Below are positions 1 through 5,683 of a stretch of 7,038 nucleotides of DNA, piece after piece; within the stretch, counting starts at the first letter, position 1, and each line of letters begins with the position of its first letter. The notes under the pieces were generated by a model that worked only from the letters and a program-made list of their open reading frames with translations, did no database searches and was not told the origin of the DNA. The translations under genes and the position numbers were made by a program. The stretch is from Oceanospirillaceae bacterium (GTDB taxonomy: Bacteria > Pseudomonadota > Gammaproteobacteria > Pseudomonadales > Balneatricaceae): contig DNNY01000207.1 of assembly GCA_003497765.1 (NCBI GenBank), forward strand, positions 1 through 7,038, written 5' to 3'.

Positions 1-74
1 GTAAAATCCTGCATCGCCTGTAGACTTGGTTTATAGGGCTGCAAACCCAAATAGCGCACCCGCAATTGAGCCAT
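1..74 (-). CDS. lipB: Octanoyltransferase LipB, N-terminal fragment (cut by left edge)
   Basis: This is the first 24 codons of a gene running off the left edge. The translation begins MAQLRVRYLGLQPYKPSLQA and continues MQDF, matching the usual LipB opening, in which a short beta strand is followed by a G-L-x-x-Y-x-x-x-x-x-x-M-Q motif. LipB moves the octanoyl group from acyl carrier protein to the lipoyl domains of 2-oxoacid dehydrogenases and the glycine cleavage H protein. It is the first step of lipoate synthesis in the cytoplasm; LipA then adds sulfur. The catalytic Cys and Lys lie outside the window. The ATG sits 2 nt after the ybeD stop and has no strong Shine-Dalgarno sequence, so translation is probably coupled to ybeD. 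Identification rests on the N-terminal motif plus the ybeD-lipB gene order. Confidence 0.9.
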   Translation of the reverse strand, partial: MAQLRVRYLGLQPYKPSLQAMQDF

Positions 75-76
75 GA

Positions 77-361
77 CTAAATGACCATCTGCACCTTGCC
101 ACTAGCCATTAATGCTTTATGGATAGTGCTTAAATGCTCCTCACTTTGAGCGCAAATGGCTAAGCGTACAGATTGGAAACTACCATTGCGACTATCCACA
201 ACCTGTACCTTTTCCATCTCTAAATCAGGTGCCAAATCTTTTACACAAGCGATAACCCAAGCACTATAGTCGTCTGTTTTACGCCCCACAATACGCAGTG
301 AATAATTATCACAGGGAAAAACGATCTTTACTTCATCAGTAGCTGTCTGATTAGGGGCCAT
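77..361 (-). CDS. ybeD: YbeD/DUF493 family small protein
   Basis: This 94-residue protein is about the length of the DUF493 (UPF0250) family; E. coli YbeD is 87 residues. Family signatures are an early F-P-C/T-x-x-x-x-L-R-I-V-G strand (about residues 15-26), a central G-S/N-F/Y-x-S-V-x-L-x-I strand (about 60-69), and the C-terminal V-x-M-V-I ending. The fold is a small ferredoxin-like alpha/beta sandwich similar to regulatory ACT domains. Its biochemical role is not established; its position between dacA and lipB is conserved. The start ATG shares one base with the dacA stop (TAATG), and a GGGAG Shine-Dalgarno lies 10 nt upstream (372-376), inside the last dacA codons. It should be co-translated with dacA. 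Family assignment is secure; function is open. Confidence 0.93.
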   Translation of the reverse strand: MAPNQTATDEVKIVFPCDNYSLRIVGRKTDDYSAWVIACVKDLAPDLEMEKVQVVDSRNGSFQSVRLAICAQSEEHLSTIHKALMASGKVQMVI

Positions 362-1512
362 TAATCCAAGACTCCCTGCATAAATTTGGCCACACCATCA
401 GTCATATTTTTAATAAAGCCACCATCAGAGATGGCTTTTGCCGCCACCAAAGTCTGTTCAGCAACTAACTCACCATCTAGCATAATACGCAGACTACCTA
501 GAGCCTGATCCTGTTCAATGGGGGCAGTAATCTCGGGATTAATTTCAATATTAGCTTGTAAATTTTTGGCTTGACCACGAGGCACAGTAACCATCATATC
601 ATCAGTCACTACCAAATTAAGATAGTCCGTTTCACCACCCCAAACACGGACTCGCTGCAAACTTTCACCGGCATCATATAAAGTGTGTGATTCAAAGAAA
701 CGCATACCATAAGTTAATAACTTTTGACTTTCTTGGGCACGAGACTCAGTACTTTTTGCGCCCATGATGACAGAAATCAAACGCTGTCCGTCTTCCTTAG
801 CGGAAGCTACTAAACAATAACCTGCGGCCTGAGTATGACCTGTTTTTAAGCCATCAACAGTACTATCACGCCACAGTAGCTTATTGCGATTAGGCTGGCG
901 GATTTTGTTAAAGGTAAATTCCTTCTCGGCGTAGACAGCATAATGATCTGGGTAATCATTAATAATGGCTCGAGCTAAGATGGCTAAATCACGCGCGGAG
1001 GTTAAATGTCCTTCATCGGGTAACCCTGTGGAGTTATAAAAGCGTGTATTCGTCATACCCAAACGCTCAGCATGCTGATTCATTAAATCCGCAAAGGCCT
1101 CTTCACTACCCGCTATATGTTCAGCCACAGCGACACTTGCATCGTTACCGGACTGTATAACCACACCCCGCATAAGATCTTCGAGCAACACAAATTTGCC
1201 CTCTTGGATAAACATGCGCGAGCCTTCTGTGCGCCATGCTTTCTCACTAATGCGCACTTCATCAGCCAAAGAAACATTACCCACCTCAACTTCATAGGCC
1301 AAGATGTAGGCTGTCATCATTTTTGTCAAACTAGCTGGTGGCACCTTCTCATCAGCATTATGCTCAACAATGATGTGCCCAGAATCGGCATCCATTAACA
1401 AGTATGCATTAGCAGCCAATTTTGGTGCCTGAGGCACCAGGGCAGTAGCCCATACCAGATTCGCCAGCATGGTTAACAAGAGCACTATAAGGCTTCGCGT
1501 TGGCATTCTCAT
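361..1512 (-). CDS. dacA: D-alanyl-D-alanine carboxypeptidase (PBP5/DacA type)
   Basis: This is a serine-type DD-carboxypeptidase that trims the terminal D-Ala from peptidoglycan stem peptides in the periplasm. From the ATG at 1512 it is 383 residues (E. coli PBP5 is 403). Residues 1-22/24 form a Sec signal peptide ending near V-W-A-T-A. All three penicillin-binding motifs are present: S61-L-T-K64 (catalytic Ser and Lys), S121-G-N123 and K223-T-G225. A PBP5 C-terminal beta domain follows, and the last ~20 residues form an amphipathic helix (F-I-K-N-M..V-A-K-F-M), the usual membrane anchor. The frame stays open to a TTG at 1545 and has ATGs at 1533 and 1530. I chose 1512 because GGAG lies 10 nt upstream, the signal peptide has normal length, and a predicted promoter would start transcription near 1551, too close for TTG 1545. 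ATG 1533 remains possible. Confidence 0.96.
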   Translation of the reverse strand: MRMPTRSLIVLLLTMLANLVWATALVPQAPKLAANAYLLMDADSGHIIVEHNADEKVPPASLTKMMTAYILAYEVEVGNVSLADEVRISEKAWRTEGSRMFIQEGKFVLLEDLMRGVVIQSGNDASVAVAEHIAGSEEAFADLMNQHAERLGMTNTRFYNSTGLPDEGHLTSARDLAILARAIINDYPDHYAVYAEKEFTFNKIRQPNRNKLLWRDSTVDGLKTGHTQAAGYCLVASAKEDGQRLISVIMGAKSTESRAQESQKLLTYGMRFFESHTLYDAGESLQRVRVWGGETDYLNLVVTDDMMVTVPRGQAKNLQANIEINPEITAPIEQDQALGSLRIMLDGELVAEQTLVAAKAISDGGFIKNMTDGVAKFMQGVLD

Positions 1513-1522
1513 GTTTGTTAAA

Positions 1523-1526
1523 CTCC
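1523..1526 (-). promoter_or_regulatory. Ribosome binding site deciding the dacA start
   Basis: GGAG on the minus strand lies 10 nt before the ATG at 1512. The upstream TTG at 1545 has no purine-rich element before it, and the ATG at 1533 has only a weak GAGA. This favours the internal ATG as the dacA start. Confidence 0.5.
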
Positions 1527-1557
1527 ACATCATTTTGTGTCTCAATTATGGCGGCAG

Positions 1558-1566
1558 ATTATAACA
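1558..1566 (-). promoter_or_regulatory. Extended -10 promoter element upstream of dacA
   Basis: The minus strand reads TGTTATAAT, a perfect extended -10 (TGn plus consensus TATAAT). Transcription would begin near 1550-1551 and give a leader of about 40 nt to the ATG at 1512. No good -35 box is present: the best TTGAAT is only 14 bp upstream, as is acceptable for extended -10 promoters. The gap between rlpA and dacA is the largest within this gene block, which fits an internal promoter for dacA-ybeD-lipB. The rest of the gap (about 1567-1710) shows no gene and no convincing terminator. Confidence 0.55.
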
Positions 1567-1710
1567 CAATCGGCAGCATTCAATTAGGATTAATAGTTCA
1601 CACCTGCTCTTTTTTGCTAGCAATTTGCGAGCACTATTGAAAACACTGTTTTTTCATTTCAACGATATAGCCCCACACAGAGGCCTAACCAAACTATTCA
1701 GCTCACCTTA

Positions 1711-2715
1711 CTAGTTTTTTGGCAGTACCAATAAGGGCGTGGCAAAACCATTATTGGTAACCTCTTTGATCAGGGTTTCAGCACTCTTACGATCCACGAT
1801 AGGCCCAATAATAACCCGATAGAGTTGGCCATTGGTGGCTTGCTCTACCAATATATCAGCGCGGCGTAACTGGCTTTTTAATTGTCCACTAAGATTAAAT
1901 GCAGCCGAAACCTTTGATAAAGCAGCAAATTGTACATAGTAACCAGGCAAACGTTTACTTTGCAGCGTCATCTTCTGACTATTAGGCTGGGTTTCTACCT
2001 GACTAACGGCCACAGTTGGCTGACTTTTAGCGCTTGGTTTAGTTACCTCCTGCACTATGCCTTGTTGCCGTTGACGACGCAGAGCTTCCTCACCAGCAGC
2101 ACTCCAAGTTTTTGCATCAATAGCTTCAATAAGCACCGTAGCAACACCCTTTTTATGGTATCCCAATTTGCTCGCTGCCGCATAAGATAAATCAATTACC
2201 CGATCACCATGAAATGGCCCCCGATCATTTACTCTAACAATAACCATTCGGCCATTTTCTAAATTAGTCACCCTTGCGTAGGTAGGCAAAGGCAAATTTT
2301 TATGGGCAGCGGTCATGGCGTACATATCATAGATCTCGCCATTAGACGTTAGATGTCCATGGAATTTTTTACCATACCAAGAAGCTAAACCACGTTGGGT
2401 AAAGCCACGGCTGGATGGCATCACATTATACTTTTTGCCCCATACTTCATAAGTGGATTTATTGCCCCCACGACTATGTGGTTCATCCCTCGGCACAGCA
2501 TCAGCCGCATTGGACATATCCATATGCTCAGCGGGCCCATGATCTTGCTTAATACTATAGCGCGTACCCGCACTCTTTAAATTACCTTCTGGGGTTAAAG
2601 CAGGTGTGGAAGTTGGTTTAGAACTACAAGCAGCCAGCCAAATAACGGCAAACAAAACCCATAAAAGCTTACCAACTAGGTTAATCGTTCTGTTTTGTAC
2701 CATGTTTTGCCACAT
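1711..2715 (-). CDS. rlpA: RlpA lipoprotein: septal lytic transglycosylase with SPOR domain
   Basis: This 334-residue lipoprotein has a lipobox L-A-A-C at 27-30 after a hydrophobic signal segment, so Cys30 should be lipidated. After a low-complexity linker comes the RlpA double-psi beta-barrel (about 108-197) with G-L-A-S-W-Y-G, the T-A-A-H138-K motif and V-R-V-N-D164-R-G-P-F. The His/Asp pair has the same 26-residue spacing as the catalytic His131/Asp157 of Pseudomonas aeruginosa RlpA, so transglycosylase activity on denuded glycan strands is likely retained. A second linker leads to a C-terminal SPOR domain (about 256-333: Y-Y-V-Q-F-A-A ... Y-R-V-I-I-G-P), which targets the protein to stem-peptide-free glycan at the septum. 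The start ATG is 8 nt past the mltB stop, with GAGG 13 nt upstream, so co-transcription with mltB is near certain. Confidence 0.96.
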   Translation of the reverse strand: MWQNMVQNRTINLVGKLLWVLFAVIWLAACSSKPTSTPALTPEGNLKSAGTRYSIKQDHGPAEHMDMSNAADAVPRDEPHSRGGNKSTYEVWGKKYNVMPSSRGFTQRGLASWYGKKFHGHLTSNGEIYDMYAMTAAHKNLPLPTYARVTNLENGRMVIVRVNDRGPFHGDRVIDLSYAAASKLGYHKKGVATVLIEAIDAKTWSAAGEEALRRQRQQGIVQEVTKPSAKSQPTVAVSQVETQPNSQKMTLQSKRLPGYYVQFAALSKVSAAFNLSGQLKSQLRRADILVEQATNGQLYRVIIGPIVDRKSAETLIKEVTNNGFATPLLVLPKN

Positions 2716-2722
2716 TTTTTTG

Positions 2723-3724
2723 CTATTGCCTCAACAGTTCAGCCAATTCGGCTACCAAACGTGCGTACCACAAGGAATGATTATATCGGGTTATGGCATA
2801 AAAGTTACCTGTTGCCAAAATATATTCTGGCTCTGCATGGGTGGTAAACCGATATAGACGATAGTCCACTTTATCGTTAGCGTTATCAGCAGCTAGATGT
2901 TCTTGCCAGCTAACGCCAAGATTACGCCAGGTCCGAAGATCTTCACCCCCCTTGGTTGGTCGCTTACTGATGTGGGGTAGGGCTTGTTCGGTGATCGTCA
3001 CTGGCAACATAACTGGCGTATTAGGCTGCCATCCATGGCGCTTTAAATAGTTAGCGATACTGGTCAAACTATCGATGTTATTACTTAGTAAATTAATACG
3101 ACCGTCACTATCACCATCAACACCATAGGCTCGATAACTGGAAGGCATAAATTGACCCATACCCATGGCACCAGCGGCAGAACCTTTGATTGCTAATGGC
3201 TCAAGTTGATACTCATAACTTAGTAACAAAAACTGCGCTAGCTCTCGCCTAAAAAACGTTTGTCGACGGGGGTGCTCGAAAGCTAATGTGGCTAAGGTAC
3301 CCAGAGTGGCATAACGCCCCATAGTTCTTCCATAATTGGTTTCTACCCCAGCAATGGCAACTATATATTCAGCTGGAATACCATACTCAGACTCTAGTTT
3401 TTGTAATAAAGCGGCATGCTTCTTAATAAATTTACGGCCAGCCTTTATGCGTTGTTTTGACAGTAGGCGTTGCCGATAATCAGACCATACCCAAGTTCTT
3501 TCAGGGGCTTTCTCTAGGGTTGGTAATACCTTAGGTTGGTATTTTGCCTGCCGCAATAGTTGCAATACTTCTGGTTGGCTATAGCCCAGTTTATCTTGGG
3601 TAGCTAGCCACTCTTTGACCTCTGCCCGCTGGGTAAAGTCAGCTTGTACCTGAGTAGTGTATGAACTAATGCATAACAGACTTATAGACATCCATGACCA
3701 AACCCACTTATTAATCTGCAACAT
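2723..3724 (-). CDS. mltB: Lytic murein transglycosylase B (GH103, MltB family)
   Basis: This 333-residue periplasmic enzyme should cleave the MurNAc-GlcNAc bond to 1,6-anhydroMurNAc ends. The catalytic glutamate is E128 in the motif A-G-V-E-T-N-Y-G, followed by the family motifs R-Y-A-T-L-G-T-L-A-T-L-A-F (137-149), G-A-M-G-M-G-Q-F-M-P-S-S-Y (185-197), and D-G-D-S-D-G-R-I-N-L (203-212). N-terminal residues 1-28 look like a Sec signal peptide ending V-Q-A; the Cys at 18 lacks a proper lipobox (S-L-L-C), so unlike E. coli MltB it may be soluble in the periplasm. It lacks a peptidoglycan-binding domain, and its length suits the short MltB class. It heads the minus-strand block, with rlpA 7 nt downstream. 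Its ribosome site is weak (GGTGA, 3 nt from ATG). Confidence 0.96.
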   Translation of the reverse strand: MLQINKWVWSWMSISLLCISSYTTQVQADFTQRAEVKEWLATQDKLGYSQPEVLQLLRQAKYQPKVLPTLEKAPERTWVWSDYRQRLLSKQRIKAGRKFIKKHAALLQKLESEYGIPAEYIVAIAGVETNYGRTMGRYATLGTLATLAFEHPRRQTFFRRELAQFLLLSYEYQLEPLAIKGSAAGAMGMGQFMPSSYRAYGVDGDSDGRINLLSNNIDSLTSIANYLKRHGWQPNTPVMLPVTITEQALPHISKRPTKGGEDLRTWRNLGVSWQEHLAADNANDKVDYRLYRFTTHAEPEYILATGNFYAITRYNHSLWYARLVAELAELLRQ

Positions 3725-3779
3725 ATATCACCGCAACCATCCTGTTGTTGATAAAACGTATAATTAACGCGTCAGACTG

Positions 3780-3841
3780 ATGCTTAATTGTCTGCCCAGT
3801 TGGTGTTATTGCGCAAGTTGCTAACCCACAATCTTAAGCAT
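3780..3841. repeat. Imperfect inverted repeat upstream of mltB
   Basis: ATGCTTAA at 3780-3787 is the exact reverse complement of TTAAGCAT at 3834-3841. The adjoining TTGT (3788-3791) pairs with ACAA (3828-3831) across a 2-nt bulge. The enclosed 36 nt contain the 8-bp palindrome TTGCGCAA (3809-3816). It could be a binding-site pair or a leader stem-loop on an mltB transcript; there is no T-run, so it is not a terminator. Confidence 0.45.
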
Positions 3842-3989
3842 TCACGCCAATATTAAGAATATTAAATAAAACCATACCTTAATTTGATGATTGTCTATAG
3901 TAGAAAGTTCCTAAGACAAATTTTTTCAATCAATTATTAGTTAATTTAGCAAAATTTACCCCTAAATAGGTTAAAAATGACACTAGTAT

Positions 3990-4019
3990 TTATCAGTTGA
4001 TATGGTATTGTTATCAGTT
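3990..4019 (+). promoter_or_regulatory. Candidate operator: dyad plus in-phase repeat upstream of the pxp operon
   Basis: TTATCAGTT occurs exactly at 3990-3998 and again at 4011-4019, 21 bp apart, about two helical turns. The first copy continues into a 5-2-5 dyad, TATCA-gt-TGATA (3991-4002). The second copy keeps TATCAgt but its other arm is degenerate. The placement, about 105-135 bp before the first gene, suits a transcription factor site. The regulator is unknown and not encoded in the window. TTGATA inside the dyad could double as a -35. Confidence 0.4.
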
Positions 4020-4046
4020 ATTCATTTAACATTTGATTAGACAGTC

Positions 4047-4064
4047 TTTGCTTTGGGAGGCAAA
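4047..4064 (+). repeat. Leader hairpin enclosing a GGGAGG element
   Basis: TTTGCTT (4047-4053) pairs with AGGCAAA (4058-4064) through seven base pairs, one of them G-T, around a TGGG loop. The loop and 3' arm contain GGGAGG (4055-4060), a strong Shine-Dalgarno-like sequence, yet no ATG or GTG follows at a usable distance. The hairpin would lie in the 5' leader if transcription starts upstream. There is no T-tract on the 3' side, so it is not a terminator. Confidence 0.35.
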
Positions 4065-4124
4065 ATAGCCATCGATTGTTGGTACTAGCCTTTTTATTCT
4101 GCACAGATCTTGAAAGCACTTACT

Positions 4125-4913
4125 ATGAAGCAACAGCAAACCCCTGCCGCATTACGCCACAGCATTCGTAGTGGTGCCATGGGTACCAATACATCTGGTC
4201 TATGTCCAGGTTTTGTGCAAGGTAATCTATGTATTTTACCTGCTGACTGGGCCCATGATTTTCTAAAATTCTGTCAGTTAAACCCCAAGCCCTGCCCAAT
4301 AATTGGCATGTCAGCTATGCCAGGGGATTATCATCTACCCAGTTTGGGTGTAGATCTTGATATTCGTACAGATATACCCCAATACCGTATCTTTGAAAAC
4401 GGTGTTGCTGTTGAACAAGTTACTGATATAACAGCCCATTGGCGTGATGATCTGATTGCTTTTGTTCTGGGTTGTTCTTTCTCCTTTGAAGAAGCCTTGT
4501 TAGCCGATGGACTGGAAGTGCGCAATCTAAGTGAAGGGGTTAACGTTCCTATGTATCGTACAAATATATCCTGTCAGGAAGCGGGGCCTTTTAAGGGTAA
4601 TATGGTGGTAAGTATGCGCCCTTTTAAAGCCGCTGATGCCATTAGAGCTATTCAAATTTGTAGCCGTTTTCCTTCTGTGCATGGCGCACCGATACATTTT
4701 GGTGATCCAAGCCAAATCGGCATTAACAATCTTGCTGCGCCTGATTTTGGTGATGCTGTGACGGTTAATGCCGATGAAGTACCCGTATTTTGGGCCTGCG
4801 GTGTTACCCCGCAGGTAGCTGTCGAAAAGGCTAAACCACCCTTTTGTATCACCCATGCTCCAGGGTGTATGTTAGTTACCGATAAGTTAAATAGTTGCTT
4901 GGCTATTATGTAA
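4125..4913 (+). CDS. DUF1445 family protein (D-glutamate cyclase-like / putative hydro-lyase, YcsI type)
   Basis: From ATG 4125 this is 262 residues, the family's usual size (about 260-270), and starts with the expected T-P-A-A-L-R-x-x-I-R-S-G. Signature segments are: [12 protein letters not shown] (28-39), D-I-R-T-D-I-P-x-Y-R (79-88), [18 protein letters not shown] (106-123), V-P-M-Y-R-T-N (141-147), V-S-M-R-P (162-166), W-A-C-G-V-T-P-Q (223-230) and I-T-H-A-P-G (242-247). It has no signal peptide, so it is cytoplasmic. Bacterial members are mostly uncharacterised; the vertebrate mitochondrial D-glutamate cyclase carries this domain, hence a suggested D-Glu to 5-oxo-D-proline reaction, which is inference here. 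The frame also opens at TTG 4110; ATG 4125 fits the family alignment and has a weak GAAAG 8 nt upstream. It is the first gene of the operon, 11 nt before pxpA. Confidence 0.92.
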   Translation: MKQQQTPAALRHSIRSGAMGTNTSGLCPGFVQGNLCILPADWAHDFLKFCQLNPKPCPIIGMSAMPGDYHLPSLGVDLDIRTDIPQYRIFENGVAVEQVTDITAHWRDDLIAFVLGCSFSFEEALLADGLEVRNLSEGVNVPMYRTNISCQEAGPFKGNMVVSMRPFKAADAIRAIQICSRFPSVHGAPIHFGDPSQIGINNLAAPDFGDAVTVNADEVPVFWACGVTPQVAVEKAKPPFCITHAPGCMLVTDKLNSCLAIM

Positions 4914-4924
4914 GGAATTGACCT

Positions 4925-5659
4925 ATGTTATTAAACTGCGACCTTGGTGAAAGCTATGGGGCCTGGACTATGGGGCAGGATACCAAGGCTATGGCTCATA
5001 TAGATCAGGCCAATATTGCCTGTGGCTTTCATGCTGGAGATCCCGTAGTGATCCAAAACACCTTGGCTCTAGCCAAAGCCCATGGTGTTATGGTGGGTGC
5101 CCATCCTGCTTACCCAGATTTAGTCGGTTTTGGGCGTCGTTCATTAAATTGTTCAGGGGCTGAACTGCAAGCTTTACTGCATTATCAAATTGCCGCTTTG
5201 GACGGCATGGCCAAGGCACAAGGTCTGCATTTAGCGTATGTTAAACCCCATGGCGCTTTGTATAATGATATGATGACCAAACCAGATATACTGGCCAGAG
5301 TTATGGAAGCTATTGCCAGTTACCCTCTCCCTCTGCGTTTAATGTTACAAGCCACAGGGCAATGGTTAGAGCATCAAGCTGCCGCCGACCAGTTAGGCCT
5401 TAAATTATACTTTGAAGCTTTTGCCGATCGCGCCTATGAAGATGATGGCCGTCTCGTTGCCCGCAGCAAGCCAGGCGCTGTTCATGACCATAAAGGCATG
5501 TTAGAGCAAGTAAAACAGTTACTAAATAAAGGCACCATTACCAGCATCAATGGCAAGGTCTTAGAGCTTAAAGTCGATAGCTTATGCGTTCATGGTGATA
5601 ATGACGCTGGTATTGCTGCCATTCACGAAATTCGTGCTTTGCTTGAGCAATCTTCTTAG
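4925..5659 (+). CDS. pxpA: 5-oxoprolinase subunit A (LamB/YcsF family)
   Basis: This 244-residue cytoplasmic protein has exactly the length of E. coli PxpA. It is the subunit that, with PxpB and PxpC, hydrolyses 5-oxoproline to glutamate with ATP. Family motifs are complete: N-C-D-L-G-E (4-9), N-I-A-C-G-F-H-A-G-D-P (30-40), V-G-A-H-P-A-Y-P-D-L-x-G-F-G-R-R (57-72), Y-V-K-P-H-G-A-L-Y-N-D (105-115), E-A-F-A-D-R-A-Y (164-171) and C-V-H-G-D-N (221-226). The conserved His and Asp residues suit a polysaccharide-deacetylase-like barrel with a metal or phosphate site. AAGGA at 4912-4916 overlaps the stop codon of the preceding gene and lies 8 nt before ATG 4925, a normal operonic arrangement. Confidence 0.96.
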   Translation: MLLNCDLGESYGAWTMGQDTKAMAHIDQANIACGFHAGDPVVIQNTLALAKAHGVMVGAHPAYPDLVGFGRRSLNCSGAELQALLHYQIAALDGMAKAQGLHLAYVKPHGALYNDMMTKPDILARVMEAIASYPLPLRLMLQATGQWLEHQAAADQLGLKLYFEAFADRAYEDDGRLVARSKPGAVHDHKGMLEQVKQLLNKGTITSINGKVLELKVDSLCVHGDNDAGIAAIHEIRALLEQSS

Positions 5660-5676
5660 TCGGAAATAGTCGGAAA
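5657..5676 (+). repeat. 10-bp tandem duplication at the pxpA-pxpB junction
   Basis: TAGTCGGAAA occurs twice in direct succession (5657-5666 and 5667-5676). The first copy starts with the pxpA stop codon, so a second TAG follows 10 nt later in another frame. The second copy places CGGAAA about 7-10 nt before the pxpB ATG and probably supplies its Shine-Dalgarno. It looks like a recent slippage duplication. Confidence 0.85.
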
Positions 5677-5683
5677 CAGCTTG

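Larger units (their letters stand above)
3725..4124. other. Divergent intergenic region between mltB and the DUF1445-pxpABC operon
   Basis: About 400 bp without a convincing gene; most of 3842-4040 is AT-rich. It must hold promoters for mltB (minus) and the pxp operon (plus), but I cannot assign clear -35/-10 pairs in either direction. A TTGATA at 3997-4002 with TATTCA 16 bp downstream is the best plus-strand guess and is poor. Visible structure includes the inverted repeat 3780-3841, an AATATT-AAG-AATATT dyad at 3849-3863, the operator-like repeats at 3990-4019 and the hairpin at 4047-4064. An in-frame stop at 4086 bounds the DUF1445 reading frame on its 5' side. Confidence 0.6.

Noticed and set aside
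1117..1398. Plus-strand open frame antisense to dacA
   Set aside because: It lies wholly inside dacA, which has complete catalytic motifs in the other strand; its translation resembles no family and has no ribosome site of note.
1610..1660. Possible terminator after rlpA (GAAAACACTG followed by a T-run, and the TTGCTAGCAA palindrome)
   Set aside because: The stems are short and AT-only or have no U-tract on the correct side for minus-strand transcription, so I do not call a terminator.
1668..1692. Bulged stem with TAGG/CCTA near the rlpA stop
   Set aside because: A roughly 7-bp bulged stem without a following T-run in the transcribed direction; too weak to annotate.
1930..2857. Plus-strand open frames antisense to rlpA and the mltB 3' end (1930-2190, 2395-2580, 2606-2857)
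   Set aside because: They are low-complexity translations opposite well-supported genes and are by-products of the real reading frames.
3759..3764. Plus-strand TATAAT near the mltB start
   Set aside because: The nearest TTGATA is only 5 bp upstream and no -35 lies at 16-18 bp; it would also be about 360 bp from the first plus-strand gene.
3928..3940. IHF-like site (AATCAA plus AT-rich tail)
   Set aside because: One mismatch to a low-information consensus within AT-rich DNA is expected by chance.
4068..4097. TAGCC repeat followed by TTTTT as an attenuator before the DUF1445 gene
   Set aside because: No stable stem precedes the T-run (only 2-3 bp could pair), so attenuation is not supported.
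4331..4856. Minus-strand open frames opposite the DUF1445 gene
   Set aside because: The plus strand encodes a full-length conserved protein; the antisense translations show no recognisable domain.
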